A stretch of DNA of 64,000 nucleotides from Haloplasma contractile (lineage in GTDB: Bacteria > Bacillota_I > Bacilli_A > Haloplasmatales > Haloplasmataceae). Positions 46,014 through 56,775 of this stretch are shown piece after piece. The stretch is taken from NCBI GenBank assembly GCA_016841945.1, contig JAENYC010000001.1, positions 1-64,000 on the forward strand, written 5' to 3'. A program made the position numbers and the translations under genes. The notes beneath the pieces are model-generated. The model saw only the letters and a list, made by a program, of their open reading frames with translations. It had not been told where the DNA came from and did not search any database. The first letter of the stretch is position 1. Each line of letters starts with the position of its first letter.

Positions 46014-46043
46014 AAAAGTCAAAGTCATATGACTTTGACTTTT
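46014..46043 (-). terminator. Perfect 30-bp palindrome between dnaK and dnaJ
   Basis: AAAAGTCAAAGTCAT and its exact complement; the RNA would be a strong 15-bp hairpin ending in TTTT. It probably attenuates dnaJ relative to dnaK, or protects the dnaK mRNA. Confidence 0.7.
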
Positions 46044-46059
46044 TTTTAATATCTATATA

Positions 46060-48512
<2,453 letters not shown>

Positions 48513-48525
48513 ATAGCTGCACCTC

Positions 48526-49536
48526 CTATTTATATAGTTTAGATATATTTTTCGCAATATATTCTAATAATGGAATAACTTTCGAATATTCCATCCGTGT
48601 CGGACCTACTACTGCAATCGTACCATGTTCCTCTGATGATATTTCATAAGGAACCGTGATAACCGTACAATTTTGCATGGCATCTATATGATTCTCATGA
48701 CCAATTCGTACTTGTAATCCTTTTTCATTTGCCTGAATAATACGTAACATTTGTGTATCTTCTAATGCAATCATTAACTTTTGTAACTTATCAATATCTT
48801 GAAATTCTGGCTGATAAAAGATATTGTTTCGACCAGACAAGTAATATTGATCACTTACTAAAGTTGAAAAAGCTTTTAATATCGAATCGATTAGTTTTTC
48901 ATGATAGTCCATAAACTGCTTAAAATATGGTTTAAGTTCATAATTTAGTTTTTCAGGAATTTCTGAGACTAAACAATTCACCAATGTTTCATTCATTAAG
49001 TGAATGACTTTCTCTACTTCTTTAATATTTATGCCTTCTGGCATAATCAAGTTTTTACTTTCTACATGACCTTTATCAGTAATTAAAACTAATACAGCAT
49101 TCTTTTCTGTTAAAGGTACAAATTCAAACTTCTTCACACGACTATGGTCTGCACTAGGTCCTAACACAATTGAGGTATAATTTGTAATTTCAGATAACAC
49201 TCTAACTGCTTCTTTTATGGCTTCATCACGTTCAATATTTTTATTAGAAAATAGATGATGGATAGGTGAAAACTCCATATCATTATCTTCAGTATTTGCT
49301 TGAATATAATCTACATAAAATCGATATCCTTTTTCACTTGGTACACGACCGCTTGATGAATGTGTCTTTTCCAGGTAACCCAATTCTTCTAAATCAGCCA
49401 TTTCATTACGAATAGTCGCAGAAGAATAAGGGAGATGTTCCATCTTAGATAATGTGCGAGAACCAATTGGTTCAGCTGATTTTACAAATTCTTCAATAAT
49501 CGTGATTAGTATTTTAATTTGTCTATCTGTTAACAT
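48526..49536 (-). CDS. hrcA: Heat-inducible transcription repressor HrcA
   Basis: A 336-residue repressor that binds CIRCE. A winged-helix domain (LTDRQIKILITIIEEFVKSAEPIGSRTL, then LPYSSATIRNEMADLEELGYLEKTHSSSGRVPSEKGYRFYVDYI) is followed by the GAF-like dimerisation domain with VLVLITDKGHVE. In other Firmicutes its activity depends on GroEL. GAGGTGA lies 5 bases before the ATG, and two CIRCE elements lie upstream, so it controls its own operon. Confidence 0.98.
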   Translation of the reverse strand: MLTDRQIKILITIIEEFVKSAEPIGSRTLSKMEHLPYSSATIRNEMADLEELGYLEKTHSSSGRVPSEKGYRFYVDYIQANTEDNDMEFSPIHHLFSNKNIERDEAIKEAVRVLSEITNYTSIVLGPSADHSRVKKFEFVPLTEKNAVLVLITDKGHVESKNLIMPEGINIKEVEKVIHLMNETLVNCLVSEIPEKLNYELKPYFKQFMDYHEKLIDSILKAFSTLVSDQYYLSGRNNIFYQPEFQDIDKLQKLMIALEDTQMLRIIQANEKGLQVRIGHENHIDAMQNCTVITVPYEISSEEHGTIAVVGPTRMEYSKVIPLLEYIAKNISKLYK

Positions 49537-49548
49537 CTTATCACCTCT

Positions 49549-49575
49549 TTAGCACTCAATTTACTAAAGTGCTAA
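49549..49575. promoter_or_regulatory. CIRCE element, proximal
   Basis: TTAGCACTC-N9-AAGTGCTAA, one mismatch from the consensus TTAGCACTC-N9-GAGTGCTAA. It overlaps the transcription start region of hrcA. Confidence 0.93.
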
Positions 49576-49579
49576 TAAT

Positions 49580-49608
49580 ATTATAATCATTTCCAGTAGC
49601 ACTGTCAA
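49580..49608 (-). promoter_or_regulatory. Consensus promoter of the hrcA-grpE-dnaK-dnaJ operon
   Basis: TTGACA (49603-49608), 17-bp spacer, TATAAT (49580-49585) on the minus strand. The -35 lies inside the distal CIRCE element. Confidence 0.9.
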
Positions 49609-49622
49609 CATTTGAGTGCTAA
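49596..49622. promoter_or_regulatory. CIRCE element, distal
   Basis: GTAGCACTG-N9-GAGTGCTAA, two mismatches in the left arm and a perfect right arm. It covers the -35 box. Confidence 0.85.
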
Positions 49623-49680
49623 ATTTTACAATTTATTTTATGTTTTTTTTTCTATTTAATTCCAAATTTAATGTCCATGT

Positions 49681-49710
49681 AAAAAACTGCCAACAGTATC
49701 GACAGTTTTA
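49681..49710 (-). terminator. Terminator of the MBL/ParB-like gene pair
   Basis: Stem AAAACTG/CAGTTTT with a T run on the minus strand, 5 bp after the stop codon. Confidence 0.6.
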
Positions 49711-49714
49711 TGTT

Positions 49715-50131
49715 TTAAGAAGACTTGTCAGTTATCCAAATAATCACATAGTATTCTTCTACTTTCTCTCTTATCAGTGCCTCATAACGGTGATTCCCAT
49801 CATTTAAAACAAATTCATCATGAATATAGTTTATAATAAGCGGTGGCATATCCCAACCATTTTTAAATCTTTTTTGAATTGCTTCTACCTTTTGTTCAAA
49901 ACCATCTTTATCAATTATATATTTTAAATGTTTTTCAGGCCCACAACATCTTTTAAATAAACTTAACGGCATTTTTATAGGTCCTAAAAATATTCGTTTT
50001 TCAAGTTTAAGACCAGTAGAAAATGGAATATTGTCTCCTTCATCGTGTAAAAATAAATGAATCCAATCTTCTATTTGATTCTTTTTTTTATAATCTAAAG
50101 CTGCCTGCAAAGTTGATATTTTATAACTCAA
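49715..50131 (-). CDS. Small ParB-like (ParBc fold) protein
   Basis: A 138-residue protein whose C-terminal half looks like the ParB/Srx fold: WDMPPLIINYIHDEFVLNDGNHRYEALIREKVEEYYVIIW, where the DGNHRYEA segment is the family's GxxR-type motif. The N-terminal half is unassigned (HLFLHDEGDNIPFSTGLKLEKRIFLGPIKMPL). There is no helix-turn-helix, so it is not a partition ParB. A nucleotide-binding or hydrolysing role is possible. The TTG at 50131 has AGGTGA 5 bases before it. It overlaps the preceding hydrolase gene by 11 bp, suggesting cooperation. Confidence 0.65.
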   Translation of the reverse strand: MSYKISTLQAALDYKKKNQIEDWIHLFLHDEGDNIPFSTGLKLEKRIFLGPIKMPLSLFKRCCGPEKHLKYIIDKDGFEQKVEAIQKRFKNGWDMPPLIINYIHDEFVLNDGNHRYEALIREKVEEYYVIIWITDKSS

Positions 50132-50945
50132 AATAATCACCTGTGTGTAATGTTATAAAATGTCCTTTATAATTATTCTTAAATAATTCAATAGCTGTTT
50201 CACCAGTACAGTGACACAAGCCAGCGATTTTAATATCTTGTTGATTAAAATATTCAATTGTTTTATCAATACGATTTTTATTAGCTTTCACAAGATGCGT
50301 ACCGCCAAAAACAGCATATATATTTTCTTTCATTGTTTTCTTAATCGATTCAAGTATATTAACAACCCCAACATGCGAACATCCTAGAAAAACAACTAAA
50401 CCATTTGGATGTTTTATGATAAGCACGACTTCTTCTTGAAAATCATCTGAATAATAGGAATGATGATTTTTAATATAGTATATTTTGTTTGGTAATTCAA
50501 AATCATTTTGATAAGTAAATGAAGACTTTACAAAAAGAAAGTCATCTAACTGATGGATTTGATTATGAACTAAAATATAATCAGTTCCTTTAATTAATTT
50601 TTGGTCAAAAGGATTCCCATCAAAGATATATTCATCATCTACATATTTATATTTAGGATTAAAAAAGCCTTCTCCCAGTATTAGCTGATAGGATTTATTA
50701 AAAGTATTCACAAATTGATTAAATCCCCCTGTATGGTCATCATGGCCATGACTAAGGATGACGTATTGTATATTGTTCAAATCAATATCTAATGCTTTTG
50801 CGTTATTAATAAATATCCCACTATATCCTGTATCAAACAAAATATTTTTCTTTTCAACTTCAATAAAAAAAGATAATCCATGTTCGGATACTAAACCTTC
50901 CACACCTTGGTTATTTTCTATCAATGTGGTAATTTTTATAGTCAT
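50121..50945 (-). CDS. Metallo-beta-lactamase fold hydrolase (MptA/RFAP-synthase-like)
   Basis: A 274-residue MBL-fold protein with the metal motif LSHGHDDHTGGF (HxHxDH), then GCSHVGVVNILE and GLCHCTGETAIELF, the pattern of the family annotated as 7,8-dihydropterin-6-yl-methyl... phosphate synthase-like or plain MBL hydrolase. The substrate is unknown. GGTGA is 5 bases before the ATG. It leads a two-gene unit with the ParB-like protein. Confidence 0.85.
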   Translation of the reverse strand: MTIKITTLIENNQGVEGLVSEHGLSFFIEVEKKNILFDTGYSGIFINNAKALDIDLNNIQYVILSHGHDDHTGGFNQFVNTFNKSYQLILGEGFFNPKYKYVDDEYIFDGNPFDQKLIKGTDYILVHNQIHQLDDFLFVKSSFTYQNDFELPNKIYYIKNHHSYYSDDFQEEVVLIIKHPNGLVVFLGCSHVGVVNILESIKKTMKENIYAVFGGTHLVKANKNRIDKTIEYFNQQDIKIAGLCHCTGETAIELFKNNYKGHFITLHTGDYFEL

Positions 50946-50992
50946 TTATCTCACCCTTATGTTCTATGATAATTATAGTTTAATTCATTCAT

Positions 50993-51033
50993 AAAAAAAA
51001 GTCTAGTTTCTAAATAGAAATTAGACTTTTTTT
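50993..51033 (-). terminator. Terminator of glnA
   Basis: Arms GTCTAGTTTCTA/TAGAAATTAGAC (one mismatch) and a T run on the minus strand, shortly after the glnA stop. Confidence 0.8.
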
Positions 51034-51039
51034 ATCATT

Positions 51040-52380
51040 TTATGTGGTCTCTAAATATCTTTTAATTTCCCAATCTGTGACATAGGCACGGTATTCATCC
51101 CATTCATTCTTCTTAATTTTAACAAACTTATCATATATGTGTTCACCAAGAGATTCTTTAATTACTTCATCTTGAGATAAAGCTTTTAATGCCTCACCTA
51201 AATTACTTGGTAAATTTCCAATACCTTCTTCTTTTCTCTTTTCTTTTCCACAATTAAATAAATTAAGGTAAATCGGATCATCAGGTTCTACTTTATTAAC
51301 CACACCATCTAAACCCGCTGATAAAATGGCTGCCATCGCTAAATAAGGATTGGCTGATGGGTCAACACTTCTAATTTCTGTTCTAGTGGCGTTACCTCTT
51401 GTTGCTGGTATTCTAATCAATGCTGTACGATTCGCATCAGACCATGAAATATAACAAGGTGCTTCGTAGCCAGGAATGAGACGTTTATACGAATTAACCA
51501 AAGGATTAGTAATCGCTGTAAAGGATTTGGCATGTTTCATAATACCTGCAATCCAATAGCGACAAGTGTCAGATAGTTCTAAATCACCCTCTGGGTCGTA
51601 GAAAGCATTATTGCCATCTAAATCAACGAGTGAACAATTCGTATGCATCCCATTACCATTAATTTTACTAATTGGCTTTGGCATAAAAGAAGCATATAAT
51701 CCATGGCGTTTCGCCACATTTTTAACGACTAATTTAAATGTTTGAATATTATCACATGCTTCTACCGCATTAGAAAACATAAAGTTTATCTCATGTTGTC
51801 CCGGGGCTACTTCATGATGAGAAGCTTCCATATTAAATCCTAATTTCCCTAATTCTAATACAATATCACGGCGACAGTCTTCTGCACCATCAATAGGTGA
51901 TAAATCAAAATAACCACCTGTATCATTAACTTCAAGCGTAGGTTTTCCGTCATCATCTAATTTAAATAAGAAAAACTCTGGTTCAACCCCAATATTTAAA
52001 GTAGAAAATCCTAAATCTTCCATTCTAGTTAAAATTCTTTTTAAATTGACTCTTGGATCACCCACAAATGGCTTTCCATCTGGTTTATAAATATCGCAGA
52101 TTAATCTGGCAACTTTGCCATAAGTATTATCTTCCCAATATAAGATTAACCAAGTATCAAAATCTGGTCTCAAAAACATATCTGCTTCTTGTAAACGGGC
52201 AAACCCTTCAATTGATGATCCATCAAACATAGTTTTTCCATCTAGTGCATTTTCTAGTTCACGCCTAGGAATTTCAACATTTTTAATGTCCCCATTAATG
52301 TCTGTAAAACATAATCGAATGAACTTGACATTTTCTTCCTCAGCATTTTTTAAGATTTCTTCTTTTGTTTTGTGTAACAC
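51040..52380 (-). CDS. glnA: Glutamine synthetase, type I
   Basis: A 446-residue GSI-alpha enzyme making glutamine from glutamate, ammonia and ATP. It has the family motifs [84 protein letters not shown] and the C-terminal [15 protein letters not shown]. The adenylylation tyrosine loop of the beta subtype is lacking, as in Bacillus. It starts with GTG behind AGGAGG. It has a strong consensus promoter and a dyad in the leader; a canonical GlnR site was not found. Confidence 0.98.
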   Translation of the reverse strand: MLHKTKEEILKNAEEENVKFIRLCFTDINGDIKNVEIPRRELENALDGKTMFDGSSIEGFARLQEADMFLRPDFDTWLILYWEDNTYGKVARLICDIYKPDGKPFVGDPRVNLKRILTRMEDLGFSTLNIGVEPEFFLFKLDDDGKPTLEVNDTGGYFDLSPIDGAEDCRRDIVLELGKLGFNMEASHHEVAPGQHEINFMFSNAVEACDNIQTFKLVVKNVAKRHGLYASFMPKPISKINGNGMHTNCSLVDLDGNNAFYDPEGDLELSDTCRYWIAGIMKHAKSFTAITNPLVNSYKRLIPGYEAPCYISWSDANRTALIRIPATRGNATRTEIRSVDPSANPYLAMAAILSAGLDGVVNKVEPDDPIYLNLFNCGKEKRKEEGIGNLPSNLGEALKALSQDEVIKESLGEHIYDKFVKIKKNEWDEYRAYVTDWEIKRYLETT

Positions 52381-52409
52381 GAAATTTCTTCCTCCTAAAA
52401 TTAAAAAAG

Positions 52410-52442
52410 ATGTCTATTATATACATAAAGTATATGTGACAT
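52410..52442. promoter_or_regulatory. Large dyad in the glnA leader
   Basis: An imperfect inverted repeat (ATGTC...GACAT outer arms, TATATAC/GTATATG inner arms). It lies between the promoter and the start of glnA, and could be a repressor site or RNA hairpin. A second TATAAT lies inside it. Confidence 0.4.
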
Positions 52443-52463
52443 CTATTTTTTGATTCATAAAAA

Positions 52464-52492
52464 ATTATAAAGGTTATTTATTCATTTGTCAA
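52464..52492 (-). promoter_or_regulatory. Promoter of glnA
   Basis: Perfect TTGACA (52487-52492), 17-bp spacer, TATAAT (52464-52469) on the minus strand, about 84 bp before the start codon. Confidence 0.85.
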
Positions 52493-52569
52493 ATTTATCC
52501 GTGTGAAGTCGTTATTATATCTACATTTCGATTGTTACAGCTAAAATTTTTCTATTTATAGGACGTTAA

Positions 52570-53127
52570 TTAAAATCTATTATATAATCTAAATAGACCT
52601 AACTCATTATCAGTTGAAATCGCTAAATCGAATGCTTCTTCATATGATTTATTGTTCGTACATATTTCATAAAAGAACCTTACAACAAAGAACAAAACAC
52701 TATTACCTTCAACATCATCAATAACACCAATATAAGCATTACAGCCTTTTTTTAAAAATGAAAGCGCCATTTCTTCGTAACCCAGTGCACATCCAGTATT
52801 GATAATACTTATATCAGTTAACTTTGAATACTTTAGTATGTCTTCAGGTCCAAAATTATTTTTAGGCTCATCATCTTCGTAAATACTATCATGAAGTTTT
52901 GGCATTAAAAATCTTCCATCAACTCCATGAAAACATAATACTACAAAATCTGATTTCAATGGATTGTCATTTCCATTTAAAAAGTTAATAAAATCAAATG
53001 GTCTTCCTATTGTATATTTTAATACTCTTACATTAAATTCTTCTAAAATCATTCTAATTGTATCTGCTTCTCTTGATATATCAGGTCCTTCAACGATAGT
53101 TACAGTTAAAATAGGTTTACTCATCAT
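52570..53127 (-). CDS. CHAT/caspase-like small protein
   Basis: A 185-residue protein resembling a stand-alone CHAT or caspase-fold domain. A histidine in a conserved strand end (FVVLCFHGVDG, H67) and a cysteine after the next strand (ISIINTGCALGYEEMALSFLKKGCNAYIG, C113) match the His-Cys dyad order of that fold, and FFVVRFFYEI with SYEEAFDLAISTD looks like its C-terminal helices. Relatives in Bacilli are sometimes labelled as aminolevulinate dehydratase, which the sequence does not support. Function is unknown, possibly a protease. GGGAG is 7 bases before the ATG. It follows an MBL hydrolase gene by 61 bp. Confidence 0.65.
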   Translation of the reverse strand: MMSKPILTVTIVEGPDISREADTIRMILEEFNVRVLKYTIGRPFDFINFLNGNDNPLKSDFVVLCFHGVDGRFLMPKLHDSIYEDDEPKNNFGPEDILKYSKLTDISIINTGCALGYEEMALSFLKKGCNAYIGVIDDVEGNSVLFFVVRFFYEICTNNKSYEEAFDLAISTDNELGLFRLYNRF

Positions 53128-53188
53128 TATTCATCTCCCTATTGAAAATAAATACAATCATATAAACAACATAAATAATTTAGCTTTT

Positions 53189-53947
53189 CTAACTTATTTC
53201 ATTTAATTCATCTTTAATAATTTCTTCAATGCGTTTATTGACATTTTTATTGTAAATACCACCGTGATAACAAACAACTGTTTTAATATTATAATTATTT
53301 AATTTATTTAACGATTTTAATGCTAGTTCTAAATCTGGTGTTATAAAACGATCTGGCCCATATAATTCACCTTTAATCATTGTTAAAGCATCTCCTGCAA
53401 TTAATATTTTATGCTTTTTTAAATATAAACAGATGTGTCCAGGCGTATGACCAGGTACATGAATAACAATTATCCCACCACATATCGGTATTTCTTCTCC
53501 ATCTTTTAAGGCTTTATTCACTTTTACATAATAATTATCTAATATGTGATTGAGTTCTTTTTGTTTCTTAACTGAATAGGAATCAATCATCTTTCTAATT
53601 TTTCTCATAAACTCATCAGTCAATTTAATGGGAGTTATTTCACCTTCTATATAGTCAACATCTGCTTCATGTGCTAACACTTCTATTTGACAATCTGCAC
53701 GTTCTAAAAAACTAGATAAACTTCCCATATGATCAAAATCTTGATGTGTGATAATTATTTTTGTTAATTTTTCTACAGGTACATTGGCATTAGCTAATTG
53801 ATCTTTTATGATTGAAAAATGCCCAGGATATCCTGTATCAACTAAAACCGCATTTTCTTTATCATAAATCAAGGTCGGATAGATATTATTTCTTGCGCCT
53901 AATGTATTAAATACTTTTAAAACTTCAACACCTTTTTTAATCTTCAT
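53189..53947 (-). CDS. Metallo-beta-lactamase fold hydrolase
   Basis: A 252-residue MBL-fold hydrolase of the glyoxalase II-like group: IITHQDFDHMG (HxxxDH), VHVPGHTPGHICLYLKKHKILIAGDALT and VVCYHGG supply the metal ligands, and the first strand region is AVLVDTGYPG. The substrate is unknown. GAGTGATTAG precedes the ATG. It is transcribed from its own promoter and is probably linked to the CHAT-like gene. Confidence 0.9.
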   Translation of the reverse strand: MKIKKGVEVLKVFNTLGARNNIYPTLIYDKENAVLVDTGYPGHFSIIKDQLANANVPVEKLTKIIITHQDFDHMGSLSSFLERADCQIEVLAHEADVDYIEGEITPIKLTDEFMRKIRKMIDSYSVKKQKELNHILDNYYVKVNKALKDGEEIPICGGIIVIHVPGHTPGHICLYLKKHKILIAGDALTMIKGELYGPDRFITPDLELALKSLNKLNNYNIKTVVCYHGGIYNKNVNKRIEEIIKDELNEIS

Positions 53948-53976
53948 CTAATCACTCCCACTATATTTATACATTT

Positions 53977-54005
53977 ATCATATAACAATTGGTATATTTT
54001 TACAA
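53977..54005 (-). promoter_or_regulatory. Promoter of the MBL and CHAT-like gene pair
   Basis: TTGTAA (54000-54005), 17-bp spacer, TATGAT (53977-53982) on the minus strand, 29 bp before the hydrolase start. Confidence 0.55.
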
Positions 54006-54040
54006 CTCTTTACCTACCTACACAAACATTTAAATCATAA

Positions 54041-54069
54041 AAAAAGAATTATCAATTGATAACTCTTTT
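54041..54069 (-). terminator. Terminator of the MACPF lipoprotein gene
   Basis: Stem AAAGAATTATCA/TGATAACTCTTT with a T run on the minus strand, overlapping the stop codon region. Confidence 0.8.
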
Positions 54070-55938
54070 ATAGTGATTATAATAGTCAATAAATTTAGAT
54101 TCCATCTCATCTTTCATGTGTTCGTATGTTGGTGGTAATATCTCCCAAAGTGGTATTAATCCATGCTGACCAAAATCAACTAATATTAAATTTTCATCTT
54201 GATTAATTGTTTCTAACCAAACTGACTGATTTTTTTCATAGTCTTCAATTCCTGTAAAAGTATAATCTATTCCACCTTCAGCTTTTATAGATAAAAATGT
54301 TTTGATATTAGAATCTAATTTATAATATGATGGTGAAACTTCTTTCAATGTCCCTTTGGTGATTTCAGAACAGACTGAACTTTGTATCTCCTCATATTCA
54401 TTTCCTAAAACTGCACAGGTGACTTCTGCACGAGCGCCAAATACACCACTAGCGATAAGATGAGTCCCATATTGTTTAAAAAAGTTTTCATAACTCATTT
54501 CACGATGATCTAATTTATTTAAGGATTGTATGAAATTTGCATCAAAATAGTTATTATAATCAAAAACTAAATAGTCTGGTATATAAAGTATATATCTTTT
54601 ATAAATAACATCGAATGAGTAATAAAATTCCTTTTCATATTGTTTTGATTCAGCTTCAATCCAAGGAGGAAATTGAGTTAATTTATTTGTTATAAAGAAA
54701 TCTTCATCAAAAAAGATTAAATGTGAATGTTTTAAAGTAGGATTCCGTTCTAAGATTCCTTCAGTGCTAGAATGAAATTGAGAAGAGGTTTGAAATAAGT
54801 TCATTCTATGAAATGTTAAATTTGCTAACATGGTTTCATCTAAAATAGGTGCATCAAATTTAATATCTTTATCATCAGCATAATCTGAGTTAATCACATC
54901 TATAGAATATCCTATTATTTGATTAGGGGAAACATAAATATCTTCTTCATCTGTCAAATTGAACCAATGGTGATTGTATTTCAAAATAAATAGATCTTCT
55001 TTATTCACAATACGAAGTAAATTTCCTGTACAAGAATCTCCTAGATATAACCTACAAGTATTTAAATCAATGGAAACTGATGCTGTTGTATTAGTGTCAT
55101 AAATATGACCCCTATTTGGAATTACAATAAAATCATCCCAATTAGAAAAACCATTTTGTTGATAATAAGAATTTACTTCATCTATTTCTAATAACTTAAT
55201 TGTAATATTGGTAATAAGGTACTCTAAATCATCACTTGTATAATCATCAGCTACAAGCGATAGTGCTTCTTGACCTCTTTTAATGTCGTTTACAGTAATT
55301 TGAAGTTTATAATCTCCATATAGTTGATTATCACCATATACATTAAAACTATCTCCTAAATCAACAGGATTGGTCCTTGTTCCTACTTCAAGTACCGATA
55401 AAGTGATAGGGACTTGAATTGAATTGTCATTACGGTCACTCACTTGATAATACACGGGATAATCGCCTGGAATAGAATATAATACTTCTGAATCATCAAC
55501 CGTAATTTGATCTGTAATGTCTCCATCATAGGTATCTATAGCCGTCACATTTTTAAACCAATCCGGTTTTTCAGTACTATTAACATCAATTGTTAAATCC
55601 CTAAATCCTGTGATGATGGGGCCTATTAAATCTATCACGTTTACAGTTAAAAATTTAAAGGTAACATTGTTTGATTGATCTTTAACCATATAGGCAAGAT
55701 GATAGTGACCTTCTTCATTCATATTGATATTAGTGTCAACCTTGATAAAAGAAGTCAAATCACCATCGACATTATCTCTTGCTGTTATGCCTTCTAGCCA
55801 ATTCGGTGTAGGACTACCAATTTCATAGTTTAACTTAATATCCTCAATTCCTTCAATCACTGGACTCACTGTATCCTTACTACAACCATTTAGTAAATAC
55901 AATATAAAAATAGTACATAGTATTAACATCCTTTTCAT
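54052..55938 (-). CDS. Lipoprotein with Ig-like domains and a MACPF (perforin-like) domain
   Basis: A 628-residue secreted lipoprotein: signal MKRMLILCTIFILYLL with lipobox LLNGC (Cys19). Two DUF5011-like Ig modules follow (about 25-185; VDGDLTSFIKVD and YDGDITDQITVD are the repeated hallmarks). A middle domain (190-320) is perhaps of the DUF4352 type. The C-terminal part carries the MACPF signature at 483-505, YENFFKQYGTHLIASGVFGARAE, with YGTH and the Gly-rich strand, and ends with LIPLWEILPP, typical of MACPF proteins. Pore formation is inferred. The ATG at 55938 has GGTGA 5 bases upstream. It lies 32 bp after an XRE regulator gene in the same operon. Confidence 0.8.
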   Translation of the reverse strand: MKRMLILCTIFILYLLNGCSKDTVSPVIEGIEDIKLNYEIGSPTPNWLEGITARDNVDGDLTSFIKVDTNINMNEEGHYHLAYMVKDQSNNVTFKFLTVNVIDLIGPIITGFRDLTIDVNSTEKPDWFKNVTAIDTYDGDITDQITVDDSEVLYSIPGDYPVYYQVSDRNDNSIQVPITLSVLEVGTRTNPVDLGDSFNVYGDNQLYGDYKLQITVNDIKRGQEALSLVADDYTSDDLEYLITNITIKLLEIDEVNSYYQQNGFSNWDDFIVIPNRGHIYDTNTTASVSIDLNTCRLYLGDSCTGNLLRIVNKEDLFILKYNHHWFNLTDEEDIYVSPNQIIGYSIDVINSDYADDKDIKFDAPILDETMLANLTFHRMNLFQTSSQFHSSTEGILERNPTLKHSHLIFFDEDFFITNKLTQFPPWIEAESKQYEKEFYYSFDVIYKRYILYIPDYLVFDYNNYFDANFIQSLNKLDHREMSYENFFKQYGTHLIASGVFGARAEVTCAVLGNEYEEIQSSVCSEITKGTLKEVSPSYYKLDSNIKTFLSIKAEGGIDYTFTGIEDYEKNQSVWLETINQDENLILVDFGQHGLIPLWEILPPTYEHMKDEMESKFIDYYNHYKRVIN

Positions 55939-55970
55939 TATCATCACCCTTAAAGACTATTTTCTTTTCC

Positions 55971-56711
55971 TTATATAAAACTTTTGTATTCTAAATAATT
56001 AATGATATATAAACCTAATGTGAATATTAAACCAATAAAATATCCGATATTAAATGAAATCTCAGCATAAAATAGGACACCTAATAAAATCAATAAAAAT
56101 CCAATCACTACTGTAATTTGTGAGATTTTCTTAATGTTTATATAGTAATATTGATGAATGTATTGATATTTTTTTTGTTTTAAATAGATTGAAAAACCTT
56201 CTAAGCTAAATAGCGTAATAAAAGATAATAAAGATAAAAAGATAATCCAAGCACCAATTGATATTAGATTTATACTACTGGCCTTAAAAAATAAATTAAT
56301 TCCTCTTACACCGACAGTTTGTTCAATTTGATTCATATTAAAAGGATTCCAATTTGGAAATGGATTGATGTCTTCATAAGTAAACTTTACATTAACGTAA
56401 TTGATGAAAAGTGAGATAAAAAGCATCAAACTACAGATCAGTCGTAATATCAACCAAAACTTATCTTTTTGTAAATCATCATTTACTTTTTCCTCATTTT
56501 GATTTAACTCTCCTTTAATCAATTCATCAACAGTTATATGATAAAAAGATGCTAAAGATGAAAGGATTGATATATCAGGAATACTATCTCCTTTTTCCCA
56601 TTTTGAAACCGATTGATGGGTAACATTTAGTTCTTTAGCCAGTTCTAACTGAGTTAAATTCTTTTCTTTTCTTAATCTTTGTAACAACATTCCAATTTTT
56701 TTATTATCCAT
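55971..56711 (-). CDS. XRE-family helix-turn-helix protein with four transmembrane helices
   Basis: A 246-residue membrane-anchored regulator. Residues 6-60 form an HTH_3 domain (MLLQRLRKEKNLTQLELAKELNVTHQSVSKWEKGDSIPDISILSSLASFYHITVDELI). The rest has four hydrophobic segments near 86-105, 148-170, 198-218 and 220-238, so the DNA-binding head is tethered to the membrane, where it could sense an envelope signal. Its promoter carries a 9-bp inverted repeat, suggesting autoregulation. GGAGG precedes the ATG. It is followed by the MACPF lipoprotein gene. Confidence 0.85.
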   Translation of the reverse strand: MDNKKIGMLLQRLRKEKNLTQLELAKELNVTHQSVSKWEKGDSIPDISILSSLASFYHITVDELIKGELNQNEEKVNDDLQKDKFWLILRLICSLMLFISLFINYVNVKFTYEDINPFPNWNPFNMNQIEQTVGVRGINLFFKASSINLISIGAWIIFLSLLSFITLFSLEGFSIYLKQKKYQYIHQYYYINIKKISQITVVIGFLLILLGVLFYAEISFNIGYFIGLIFTLGLYIINYLEYKSFI

Positions 56712-56721
56712 TTTTAACCTC

Positions 56722-56753
56722 CATTTATTCTGATTTGATTATATGAATAAATG
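56722..56753. promoter_or_regulatory. Inverted repeat over the -10 box of the XRE-MACPF operon
   Basis: Perfect arms CATTTATTC (56722-56730) and GAATAAATG (56745-56753) spaced 14 bp apart. They bracket the -10 box, a natural operator position for the XRE regulator encoded immediately downstream. Confidence 0.55.
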
Positions 56754-56766
56754 TAAAAAATGTCAA
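56738..56766 (-). promoter_or_regulatory. Consensus promoter of the XRE-MACPF operon
   Basis: TTGACA (56761-56766), 17-bp spacer, TATAAT (56738-56743) on the minus strand. Confidence 0.85.
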
Positions 56767-56775
56767 TCAATTCTT

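Noticed and set aside
49715-50131. Plasmid-type ParB partition protein
   Set aside because: It lacks the HTH and dimer domains and has no ParA neighbour or parS sites.
52381-52569. Canonical GlnR/TnrA site upstream of glnA
   Set aside because: Several TGTCA-like half sites occur, but none has the TGTNA-N7-TNACA spacing.
52570-53127. Delta-aminolevulinic acid dehydratase
   Set aside because: That enzyme is a TIM barrel of over 300 residues with paired Schiff-base lysines; this 185-residue protein has neither.
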